Positions 1-7,442 of a stretch of DNA of 64,000 nucleotides are shown piece by piece (positions within the stretch are counted from its first letter, which is position 1; the number at the start of each line of letters is the position of its first letter). The DNA lies in the NCBI RefSeq assembly GCF_023518235.1, contig NZ_CP090423.1, forward strand, positions 434,001-498,000. The letters are read 5' to 3'. Source of the stretch: Stenotrophomonas maltophilia. GTDB taxonomy: Bacteria > Pseudomonadota > Gammaproteobacteria > Xanthomonadales > Xanthomonadaceae. The position numbers and the translations under genes are program-made. The notes under the pieces are model-generated. The model worked only from the letters and a program-made list of their open reading frames with translations. It searched no databases and was not told the origin of the DNA.

Positions 1-1226
1 CGTCGATTTTCAAAAGGCCCATCATCGTGTCGCCCTTCGATGCGCGCTCCCACGTGTGGGACGTCGCCGCCGACGTGCGGACCCCGACCCAAGCGGCGGC
101 GTTCGCTGCCTCGATCATCCCGGAGGGCGACGGCAACGCAAAGTTCTGGAGCATGGCCGCCCAGGACTTGTTAATTGGGTGCGTGCGCGAGCTCCAAAAC
201 ACCCGGCCTGGCCAGTGGGGGTGGCGCGATCTGGCGGCCGTGGTGCGCCGTCCGGCCGCGGAGATGGCCGCAGGCATGCGCCCGCATTACCCCCGCGGCG
301 CCGCACTGGTGCGTGACCCGGAAAGCCAGACCACGTCCAGCGTGCTGTCTTCCTTGGGGGGCTTCACCCGCCTTATCGACGATCTGGCCATCGCATGGCC
401 CAAGGTTGGCAAGCGCCGTTTCTCGATGACCGAGTGGATACGGGACGACTACAACGGGCGCAAGCAGGTCATCGTTCAATCCGGACCGGACCCAACCCTG
501 ACGAAGGCCTACATCGCCGCCATGATCAACGTGGCCGTGCCGGATCTCATTGGGCCAGGCTTGCCGGACAACGAGGGCGGGCGTGGGCTCTACTTCGTGT
601 TCGACGAGCTGACCAGCGCCGGGCGCTTGAACATCGATCCCTTGCTGGCGTTGGGACGCAGCAAAGGAGTGGTGGCCATCATGGCGGTCCAGGATCACTC
701 CCAGATTGAGTTGGTCTATGGGGACAAGACCGCCCAGGCCTTCTCGTCGCTGGTGGGGACCCACGTGGTGTGCCAAGTGCAAATGGGGGCGACCCGGGAC
801 AAGCTGGCCAGCCAGCTCGGCAAGCGAAAAATCGCCTGGCGTGGGCACGAGGACAAAGCCCAAGTCCACGAAGAAAGCCGCGCGTTGGTTTCCAGCGGTG
901 AGCTCACCGATCGGCTGGGTTTCCGAAAAGGCAAGCGCTACGGTCCCGAGACGTGGGGCATCGAGGCGATCGTGCAGATGGGTGGGGACGTGCTGTTGCT
1001 GACATGGCCCGGGAAGAGCCACCCAACGGTTCGCGAGGGGCAGGTGGCCGCTGCGTGGACCACCAAGCCAGCTGGCCCGGTGGTCGAGGGTGAAGGGCCA
1101 TCACCGGCCGCGTCCCCTGCAAGCGCTGGCGCGTCCGCCTTCCCAACCACCGCCGAAGGCATCGATGCGGTGCAGCGGGTATTGACCATGACACCGGAGG
1201 AAATCGACGCGCTTTTCCAGCGGTGA
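1..1226 (+). CDS. Type IV coupling protein (TraD/VirD4-like), C-terminal part
   Basis: This gene is cut by the left edge; the frame is open from position 3, so the GTG at 27 is not its start. Coupling proteins are inner-membrane hexameric ATPases that pass the relaxase-DNA complex to the conjugative secretion channel. The visible 408 or so residues contain the family's nucleotide-domain pattern, with a phrase resembling SPFDARSHVWD, an EGDGNAKFWSMAAQDLL stretch, a Walker B-like YFVFDEL and a QDHSQIELVYG segment of the kind seen in TraD/TrwB C-terminal domains. Walker A must lie upstream of the window. A Pro/Ala-rich linker precedes the last 40 residues, which may be a relaxase-contact tail. 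It is followed 65 bp downstream by the relaxase gene on the same strand, the usual TraD-TraI neighbourhood. Confidence 0.88.
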   Translation, partial: SIFKRPIIVSPFDARSHVWDVAADVRTPTQAAAFAASIIPEGDGNAKFWSMAAQDLLIGCVRELQNTRPGQWGWRDLAAVVRRPAAEMAAGMRPHYPRGAALVRDPESQTTSSVLSSLGGFTRLIDDLAIAWPKVGKRRFSMTEWIRDDYNGRKQVIVQSGPDPTLTKAYIAAMINVAVPDLIGPGLPDNEGGRGLYFVFDELTSAGRLNIDPLLALGRSKGVVAIMAVQDHSQIELVYGDKTAQAFSSLVGTHVVCQVQMGATRDKLASQLGKRKIAWRGHEDKAQVHEESRALVSSGELTDRLGFRKGKRYGPETWGIEAIVQMGGDVLLLTWPGKSHPTVREGQVAAAWTTKPAGPVVEGEGPSPAASPASAGASAFPTTAEGIDAVQRVLTMTPEEIDALFQR

Positions 1227-1290
1227 GCGGCCTTGCCAACTCTCCGTTTTCTGGGACCTTGGAACAGTCAACGTTCTTTAGGGGAGCCCC

Positions 1291-4119
1291 ATGATCAATC
1301 GCACGCCCATCAATGCCAAGGGCCAAAACTCGCACAGTGGCAACATGTTCGACTACATGCTGGCCACCGAGCGCCTGACCATCGACAGCGCCGTGGCCTA
1401 TTACGCCGGCAGCGGTCCCGATCCGCGGCAGACGCTCAACTGGGGCGGCAAGCTCGCCGCCGAACTCGGCCTGGAAGGGCAGCCGGTCACCCGTGAGGTG
1501 ATGGAAAAGCTTGGCAAGGGCTTTTCTCCCACCGGAAGGCCGTTGTGCAAAAACGCGGGCAAGGAGCCCCAATTGGTTATCAAAACGGATCGCTGGGGAA
1601 ACGTGCGGTTGGACGACGACGGCAAGCCGATGGAGAAGTGGGAGGGGGGCCATCGGGTGGGGTTCGATCTGACCATTTCCGCCCCCGGGGACGTGAGCGT
1701 GGCGTTCGCGCTGGCGGATGATCGCGAGAAGCTGGCCATCCTGGAGGCCCACCGCCAGGCCTGCGCCGTCGCGATGCGCTACATCGAGAGCAAGGTAGAG
1801 ACCCGGCGCGGAGAAGCGGGCGTAGACGTTATAGGCACGGCGGGATTGGTTTGGGCAGCCGCCGACCACGTCAGCAACCGGAACGTGGAATCCGACCTGC
1901 ACACCCATCATCTTGTGTTCGGGGTTTCGAGGGGCGAGGACGGTCGGTGGGGCACCTACGACGCAATTGAGATCTATCGTCACACCCGCGCTGCGGATCA
2001 CCTCTACAAGGCCGAGCTCTACAACGCAATGAAAGCGTTGGGCTATGGGATCCAGCGGGAACGGGAGGTGGACGTGATGGGGCACGAGACGGGCCAGATT
2101 CTCACCACGATTGCCGGAATCGACCGGGAGCTGGTGCTTAAGATGAAGACCCGCCGCCAGGAAATCCTGGACTACGTCAAAGAACACCCCAACGCCAGCC
2201 ACGACGAGGCCTGCAAGGCCACCCGCAAGAAGAAGGAAGAACCGCCCTTCGAGCAGGTGGTCAAGGACTGGCAGCAAACCTTGTCCAACATCGCTAAAGA
2301 GCACCCGGAGCTGGTTCCCACCACCCAGTCGCTCAAGCAGACGAAAGGCCAGCACCTGGACCCGCATACGTTTGACGAGGTTTTGAAGCGCATGCACGAG
2401 AACGAGGCGATGTTCTGCGAGCATAACCTGGTCCGGGAGTTGGGGATGGAGTTCGCCGGGCAAAAGAACTCGGAAGAGGTTCTCCAAATGGTGAAAGAGT
2501 TCACCGAGCAGGACGATCTGGTGCGCGTGAAACCCGAATACCTCCACAAAGAGGACCGTGGCGCTAGGCTGGCACGAAGGCACAGTGAGGACCGTTTTTC
2601 CGCCACCTGGATGGTCGAATTGGAGGCCGAGATCATCCGCCGCTCGAAGGAGCGAGAGAGCGAGACGGACCTGAAGCTTTTCCGCTCCACCGTGGATCGG
2701 GAGATCGCCGCTTACGAAAAGCGAAAGGGGTTCACCCTCACAGAGGAGCAGAAAGCCGCCATCGGTCACCTCACTTACGGCACGGCCGGTGTGGGGGTCA
2801 TGTCGGGGTTGGCCGGCACCGGCAAGACCACCGTGGCCGAGGTCTACAAGCAGTGCTTCGAAGCCGAAGGAAAGCAGTTGATGGGCTTGGCCGTGTCGGG
2901 TAAAGCCGCGGCCAAGCTGGAAGAAGAGTCCGGGATGCCCTGCATGTCTGTTGCAAAGTTCTTTTCCCAGATCCGGCAGGGCAAGGTTGCTCTGACGAAG
3001 AAGGACGTGGTGGTGCTCGATGAAGCCGGCATGGTGGCCACCGATGACACCTTGAAACTCATGACCTACTGCCAGGGGGTGGGCGCCAAGCTTGTCATGC
3101 AGGGAGACAGTGACCAGCTTCAGCCCATCGCTGCGGGCAACGGCTTTGAGCTCGCGAAGATGGCCTTGGGGGACAAGAAACTGACCGAAATCCGCCGGCA
3201 GAAGAACGCTGATGACCTGACCACCGCCAACAGCTTCTACGAGCGGGACGCCGAGGGAAAGGTCAAGAACATGCGACGCGGGCACCGCAGCCGCCAAGGC
3301 ACATTCCATATGGGCGAAGAAATCCTGAACAACCTCAAGCAACGCGACTGCATCGACGACTTCGGCACGGACAAGCAGGCCATCAAAGCGTTGGTGGACG
3401 ATTACTTGAAAGACAAGACGCCCATGGACGAGAAGCTGGTCTTGGCCCACACGCGCTCTGAAGTCAAGGCGCTCACCACAGGAATCCGAAAGGGGCTCCA
3501 GGAACAAGGCGTGCTGGACAAGGAGGAATTCACCTTCCGCTCGATCGTGAAAGGGCAGTGGGAGGACCTGACGCTCTCACGCCGCGACCGTGTGATGTTC
3601 ACGGCGACCAACAACGACTTGGGCGTCATCAACGGCACCGAGGGCACGGTGGAGAGCATTCGGAAGGACAAATCCGGTGGCTACGACCTGGTGGTGCGCA
3701 TCGACTCTTCGAACCCGAAAGAGGACGGGCGCATCCTGAAGTTCAACACCAGCGAGCACAACGCCTTGGCCCACCGGTATGCCATGACCGTTCACAAGGC
3801 GCAGGGGCAGGGGAAATCCGAGGTTTACCACCTGGCCACGAACATGGGCATGCTCGACCAGCAGTCTGCCTTGGTGGCGTTCACCCGCCTCACCAAAGGC
3901 AGCTACCGCATGTATACGACGGACAACGTGATGGATCGCTTGGCCGAACGGCTGGGAACCGAACGGCACAAAGAAATGGCGCTGAGCGTCGGACTGTCCA
4001 AGAGGCAGGCCGTCCCGGTGCATAACCTGGTCCAGGACGTGGAAGAGTTGTTGGCAGGATTGAAATCGCAAACCCAGGTGCCGGTAGAAAAGCATCGGGG
4101 CGCAGTGCACAACCATTGA
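1291..4119 (+). CDS. MobF-family conjugative relaxase-helicase (TraI/TrwC-like)
   Basis: This 942-residue protein nicks the transfer origin and unwinds the transferred strand. The N-terminal HUH relaxase domain shows a catalytic Tyr pair at Y37-Y38 (AVAYYAG), the conserved HRVGFDLTISAP block near 121-132, and the metal-binding histidines H193, H204 and H206 (DLHTHHLVF). The C-terminal SF1 helicase has Walker A GLAGTGKTT near 506-514, Walker B VVVLDEAG near 573-580, and a TVHKAQGQGKSEVY motif near 832. TrwC and F TraI carry a second Tyr pair a few residues after the first; none is visible here. The ATG at 1291 follows an AGGGGAG ribosome site. It lies just behind the coupling protein and ends 4 bp before a convergent gene. 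Confidence 0.93.
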   Translation: MINRTPINAKGQNSHSGNMFDYMLATERLTIDSAVAYYAGSGPDPRQTLNWGGKLAAELGLEGQPVTREVMEKLGKGFSPTGRPLCKNAGKEPQLVIKTDRWGNVRLDDDGKPMEKWEGGHRVGFDLTISAPGDVSVAFALADDREKLAILEAHRQACAVAMRYIESKVETRRGEAGVDVIGTAGLVWAAADHVSNRNVESDLHTHHLVFGVSRGEDGRWGTYDAIEIYRHTRAADHLYKAELYNAMKALGYGIQREREVDVMGHETGQILTTIAGIDRELVLKMKTRRQEILDYVKEHPNASHDEACKATRKKKEEPPFEQVVKDWQQTLSNIAKEHPELVPTTQSLKQTKGQHLDPHTFDEVLKRMHENEAMFCEHNLVRELGMEFAGQKNSEEVLQMVKEFTEQDDLVRVKPEYLHKEDRGARLARRHSEDRFSATWMVELEAEIIRRSKERESETDLKLFRSTVDREIAAYEKRKGFTLTEEQKAAIGHLTYGTAGVGVMSGLAGTGKTTVAEVYKQCFEAEGKQLMGLAVSGKAAAKLEEESGMPCMSVAKFFSQIRQGKVALTKKDVVVLDEAGMVATDDTLKLMTYCQGVGAKLVMQGDSDQLQPIAAGNGFELAKMALGDKKLTEIRRQKNADDLTTANSFYERDAEGKVKNMRRGHRSRQGTFHMGEEILNNLKQRDCIDDFGTDKQAIKALVDDYLKDKTPMDEKLVLAHTRSEVKALTTGIRKGLQEQGVLDKEEFTFRSIVKGQWEDLTLSRRDRVMFTATNNDLGVINGTEGTVESIRKDKSGGYDLVVRIDSSNPKEDGRILKFNTSEHNALAHRYAMTVHKAQGQGKSEVYHLATNMGMLDQQSALVAFTRLTKGSYRMYTTDNVMDRLAERLGTERHKEMALSVGLSKRQAVPVHNLVQDVEELLAGLKSQTQVPVEKHRGAVHNH

Positions 4120-4123
4120 ATGG

Positions 4124-4714
4124 TTAGTCCATTGCCAGTCGGTCTTCGATTTCCCCGTCATCAGTCTCTGTGAAGAAAGCGAAATTGACCGCATAGAGTT
4201 CAATGATGGATTTCATGATGGTAGAAATCCTTGAGTCCGCCATGGATGTTGATTTCGCTTTGAAGATGAGGTGGTAGATGGCGGCCCATGTCGCTGCGCT
4301 GTCGTGAAACTTGATACGATTTCGCGGGCCAAGAAGCGAGCGGAATCTGCCCTCGGTAACCAATGCCTCAGCGGATTCTTCATGAACTACTTCGCATGAG
4401 GACATGAATAGGCGGCAGTTCTTTGGGATGCCAGACAGAAGTTCAGCCAGTCGCTGATAGGTGACTCCTTCTTGATTGGTCGTGTCGATGCCGTTCTTGT
4501 CCCCATGAGCAGAGATGTGCAGGTATCTGTATCCTGAGGCCCTGAAATCTCGAACTGCTGCCTTGAACTCCTTTCGAGTGCGGACATACGAATACTTGGT
4601 CTCCTTCCCGTGGAGACGAAGAATCTGAGCTAAGAAGACACCCTCAAACCGGCCATTGCCCTCATCATTCGGATAAAGGGATTCGATGATGTAAACGTTG
4701 GGGGTGGTCTTCAT
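4124..4714 (-). CDS. Caspase-like (clan CD, CHAT-type) His/Cys protein, function unknown
   Basis: This 196-residue protein has the two active-site signatures of caspase-fold peptidases: a hydrophobic strand ending in His-Gly (YLHISAHGD, H70) and a second strand ending in Ser-Ser-Cys (LFMSSCEVV, C107). The spacing fits CHAT/C14-type domains. There is no signal peptide, membrane segment or obvious sensor domain, so it could cleave a partner protein or act with another factor. ATG at 4714 is preferred to an upstream TTG at 4753, although its ribosome site is weak. The gene is visibly richer in A+T than its neighbours, suggesting separate acquisition. On its strand it follows the GIY-YIG gene after 78 bp and may be co-transcribed with it. 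It meets the relaxase gene tail to tail with 4 bp between. The family call is by motif only. Confidence 0.6.
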   Translation of the reverse strand: MKTTPNVYIIESLYPNDEGNGRFEGVFLAQILRLHGKETKYSYVRTRKEFKAAVRDFRASGYRYLHISAHGDKNGIDTTNQEGVTYQRLAELLSGIPKNCRLFMSSCEVVHEESAEALVTEGRFRSLLGPRNRIKFHDSAATWAAIYHLIFKAKSTSMADSRISTIMKSIIELYAVNFAFFTETDDGEIEDRLAMD

Positions 4715-4792
4715 TTTTTTAGGTGCTTTGTTTGAAAGCCCATTCTGAGGCAAGAGTCGTTCAACTTGTCAACGGGGGAATGGCGTCTACGT

Positions 4793-5248
4793 TTACCCAG
4801 TGATGCAGCGGGCCAGCAATAAGACACTGGTCCCCGCCACTACCCACGGCCACCACCCCACGCATTCGGAAGGGGCTTTCACCGGTGTTCCCAGCTGCCA
4901 CCGCCGCTGATGGGCCAGCCATCGCACGTGGGGCGTTGCCCGACGGTGGGGGTTGACCACAATCCCTGGCGGCTTAGCGTAGATGCGCCACCCCTCCCGG
5001 GAGGCCTTCACCCGCCACGCCTGCTCATACGCTTCGGCTTCCGCCCTGGTGGCGGTCACCACCTCCAGCGCATGGAACCGGAAGGGACGGTGCCAGCCGC
5101 CTTTGGGGGAGCGGTGCTGCTTCTCCCGCTGCTGCGGGTTCGAGCTTTGGCCGATGTAGCAGCCCCCGTCGTCGAACAGCAGGGCGTAAAGGGTGCGGGG
5201 CAGTGCGTGATACTTCTCGCTGCGTCCGAGGTTGTGGCGGTGGGGCAT
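4793..5248 (-). CDS. GIY-YIG nuclease-domain protein with C-terminal membrane segment
   Basis: The 151-residue product has a GIY-YIG core: LYALLFDDGGCYIGQS gives the two aromatic-glycine signatures, followed by an Arg helix (NPQQREKQH), a conserved Glu in RAEAEAYEQAW and an Asn in VVNP. These are the usual metal and phosphate contacts of the fold, so activity is likely. After an Arg/Trp-rich middle, the last 20 or so residues form a hydrophobic segment (WWPWVVAGTSVLLLA) that could anchor it in the membrane, which is unusual for the family. The ATG at 5248 is chosen because a GGAGAG ribosome site sits 4 bp upstream; a GTG at 5275 lacks one. It is driven by the promoter-operator at 5258-5306 and lies upstream of the caspase-like gene. 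Confidence 0.8.
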   Translation of the reverse strand: MPHRHNLGRSEKYHALPRTLYALLFDDGGCYIGQSSNPQQREKQHRSPKGGWHRPFRFHALEVVTATRAEAEAYEQAWRVKASREGWRIYAKPPGIVVNPHRRATPHVRWLAHQRRWQLGTPVKAPSECVGWWPWVVAGTSVLLLARCITG

Positions 5249-5257
5249 GGTCTCTCC

Positions 5258-5306
5258 GTGAGTAAAACGACCCACTCACGAATAGATCAGAATCTTGAGT
5301 TGGCAA
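5258..5306 (-). promoter_or_regulatory. Promoter with dyad operator, copy 1 (GIY-YIG gene)
   Basis: Read on the minus strand, TTGCCA (5301-5306) and TATTCG (5279-5284) are separated by 16 bp. The -10-like box is followed directly by an imperfect dyad TGAGTR-N8-YACTCA (5259-5278). The stretch CACTCACGAATAGATCAGA (5273-5291) recurs exactly at 7223-7241 in front of the adhesin gene. The dyad position, over the likely transcription start, suggests a repressor site. Promoter assignment is inference; the repeat is directly visible. Confidence 0.6.
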
Positions 5307-5365
5307 GCCTGCTGCGAAGGGTTCGAGACGCCTATAGGCATTCATGTAAGCACTTGGCAACGAAC

Positions 5366-5385
5366 AAGGGCCCCGAAGGGCCCTT
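5366..5385 (-). terminator. Hairpin terminator behind the adhesin gene
   Basis: AAGGGCCC-CGAA-GGGCCCTT is a perfect 8-bp stem with a four-base loop (UUCG on the minus strand), placed 40 bp after the adhesin stop codon. The T-run is weak, so its efficiency is uncertain. Confidence 0.55.
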
Positions 5386-5424
5386 GCCGAGACACGATCA
5401 CCTCCTTTTCGCTGCTGACATTCG

Positions 5425-7185
5425 TTACCAGCCGATGGCCCAGGCTGCGCCCATGGCCGTGTCCTGCCCGCTGCGGGAAACCCCGATCGAGAAGGCCGAT
5501 GGGGATCCGCGTGGGGTGGTCACGTCGCGGGTGTAGCCGATGGAAATGGCGGCTTGGCCGCTGCAGCCACCTACGCCTACGGCCAAGCGGTTGCGGTTCT
5601 CCCCATGGATGGCCGACGTCGAGGTGGCCATCTGGGCGTTGGCTTGGGCCATGGCGCAGATACCGCTCACCCGCTTGTCGAGCTGGCGGAAACGGCGGTC
5701 CGTCAGGTTCCAGCGGTCGTCTTGCTGCCGCTGGTAATCCCACAATTGGCCACCGTTGATCGCGTCCGTGGACCCTGCGGCGATCGCCCCCGCTGCCACC
5801 CCGGTTACCCGCTGGTTGCCGGCGTTGATCCCGGATCTGGTGACCGATGGACCGCCCTGGACAGTGAAGCCGTCGCTGTTGTGGATGGCCTTGGCCACCT
5901 GGACCGAGCCCTTTTCGGACAGTCCAACGTTGTCTTTCAAGCCAACGGTTTGGGTGCCGTCCCCGTTGTCAGTGACCTCGATGTTGGCCCCGGCCACCGT
6001 GGTGCTGCTTCCTCCGTCCTTACCGTCCTTGCCTGCTGGGCCTTGCGGACCGGTGGGGCCCTGTGGACCGGGGGTGCCACCACCGCCGCCAGGGTTTTGT
6101 TCCAGCTGGTGAACGCGCCCATCGAGATCGTAGATGGCACCGGCCACGGTGGTGTAGTTGTTACCGCTGCTCAGCTGGTAGTTCGGCGCCACGATCAAGC
6201 CGTTCACCATGGAGGCGCCAGCGCCCAAGGTTTCCACGGCGGTCCGCAGTTGGCTGACGGCCACGGCGTCGTCGTCCGCTTTGCCCAAGGCAACTTGGGT
6301 CAAGCGGCGGTTGCCAAAGGCTGCAGTGTCTTCTTCATCGCACGTGGTGTTGGCGCCCACGGCCACGCATCCCCATGCGTTGGCCACGGCACGGGGCCCC
6401 AATGCCACACTTTCTGTGGCGTTGGCCGTGGCAGACGCGCCGAAGGCGGCAGAGTAGGGCGCAAACGCCTGTGCCCATGGACCCACGGCGGTGCCGGCCT
6501 CGCCGGCAACGCCAGCGCTGTAACCGTAGGCGCCGGCAAAGTCGGCGGTTGCGTTGGCACCGGGCCCCACGGCGGATGCACCTTCGCCCTCGGTCTGGGA
6601 TGCGGCGCCCAACGCGAGGTTGCGATCGCCTTGAGCATTCGCCCCGGCCCCGAAAGCCGCCGCGCCGTTTCCATCGGCTCTTGCGGTTGAGCCTACAGCG
6701 GTCCCGCCATCCCCGAGCGCGCGGGCACTAGAGCCGATGGCCACACCGGTGATCCCGCTGGCCAGGCTGTGCCCGCCAATGGCCACCGCGGAATCGCCGG
6801 TGGCTTGGGCTTGGGGTCCGACGGCGACGGCGTAAACCGCAAATGCCTGTGCGCGAGAGCCAATGGCGAGCGCATTTGAGCCCTGCGCTTCGCTCGAGAA
6901 CCCCAGAGCGGTTGTATGGCATCCGCGAGCGGTGGCGCGATTGCCCACCGCAGTGGCCCCCAGGCACTCACCCGGAACGCCATTTTCATCCACCATTATC
7001 CCGCCGTCGGCGAGGGCGTCCGCCCCGATGGTCGTGGCCCCAACGGTCAACGATTGGGCGCGGTCGCCTACCGCAGTGGTCTCGGGTTTGGTGGCAACGG
7101 CACCGTTGCCCACTTGAACCTGGGCTTGCGCCGTGCCAGCAACAAGGCCTGCCAGCAAAGCGCAGTGGATGAGGGAGCGTTTCAT
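5425..7185 (-). CDS. YadA-like trimeric autotransporter adhesin with collagen-like stretch
   Basis: The 586-residue product starts with a Sec signal peptide (MKRSLIHCALLAGLVAGTAQA). Residues 30-300 are YadA-type left-handed head repeats rich in AxAxG and AVAIG phrases, followed by a neck (VALGKADDDAVAVSQL), a short stalk, and a run of Gly-X-Y triplets near 360-385 (GPQGPTGPQGPAGKDG). Stalk repeats such as GINAGNQRVTGVAAG lead to a C-terminal anchor with alternating hydrophobic strands ending in Trp. Trimeric autotransporters bind host surfaces or other cells and export themselves through the anchor barrel. The ATG at 7185 has an AGGAGG ribosome site. Finding it inside a conjugative element, next to a peptidoglycan peptidase and under a shared operator, suggests a role in cell contact during transfer; that role is inference. 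Confidence 0.92.
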   Translation of the reverse strand: MKRSLIHCALLAGLVAGTAQAQVQVGNGAVATKPETTAVGDRAQSLTVGATTIGADALADGGIMVDENGVPGECLGATAVGNRATARGCHTTALGFSSEAQGSNALAIGSRAQAFAVYAVAVGPQAQATGDSAVAIGGHSLASGITGVAIGSSARALGDGGTAVGSTARADGNGAAAFGAGANAQGDRNLALGAASQTEGEGASAVGPGANATADFAGAYGYSAGVAGEAGTAVGPWAQAFAPYSAAFGASATANATESVALGPRAVANAWGCVAVGANTTCDEEDTAAFGNRRLTQVALGKADDDAVAVSQLRTAVETLGAGASMVNGLIVAPNYQLSSGNNYTTVAGAIYDLDGRVHQLEQNPGGGGGTPGPQGPTGPQGPAGKDGKDGGSSTTVAGANIEVTDNGDGTQTVGLKDNVGLSEKGSVQVAKAIHNSDGFTVQGGPSVTRSGINAGNQRVTGVAAGAIAAGSTDAINGGQLWDYQRQQDDRWNLTDRRFRQLDKRVSGICAMAQANAQMATSTSAIHGENRNRLAVGVGGCSGQAAISIGYTRDVTTPRGSPSAFSIGVSRSGQDTAMGAAWAIGW

Positions 7186-7208
7186 GGGGTGGCCTCCTGG
7201 GTCTGAAA

Positions 7209-7256
7209 TGAGTGAGCGTGTGCACTCACGAATAGATCAGATCCTGGAATGCGCAA
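7209..7256 (-). promoter_or_regulatory. Promoter with dyad operator, copy 2 (adhesin gene)
   Basis: On the minus strand, TTGCGC (7251-7256) and TATTCG (7229-7234) are 16 bp apart, followed by the perfect dyad TGAGTG-N8-CACTCA (7209-7228). Layout and sequence match copy 1 at 5258-5306, including a 19-bp identical block. Confidence 0.6.
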
Positions 7257-7422
7257 GCCCCCCCCCAACGAAACTTCCCGGCGCAACGGCAGGAGGGGCC
7301 GGTGCGCCAGGAAGCGGTGGGGCCGACTTTTCCCCACCCCTGTTCTTCTACGACAGGGAAAAAATTCCGCAAGCCCCCTTGCGCGTTTTCGATTCTCCGC
7401 TTGCATGGGTGTATCGCTCATG

Positions 7423-7442
7423 TGAGTAAGGAGGCCTACTCA
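7423..7442 (+). promoter_or_regulatory. Dyad operator, copy 3 (peptidase gene), over the ribosome site
   Basis: TGAGTA-N8-TACTCA is a perfect dyad of the same family. Its spacer contains the AAGGAGG ribosome site of the M15 peptidase gene and its right arm touches the ATG. A bound regulator, or an RNA hairpin, would block expression. No convincing -10/-35 pair was found for this copy. Confidence 0.5.

Noticed and set aside
904..3507. Long open frame on the minus strand opposite the relaxase gene
   Set aside because: High-GC codon use on the plus strand creates long antisense frames. The translation is His/Leu/Gly-rich with no motif, while the plus strand has a full MobF relaxase.
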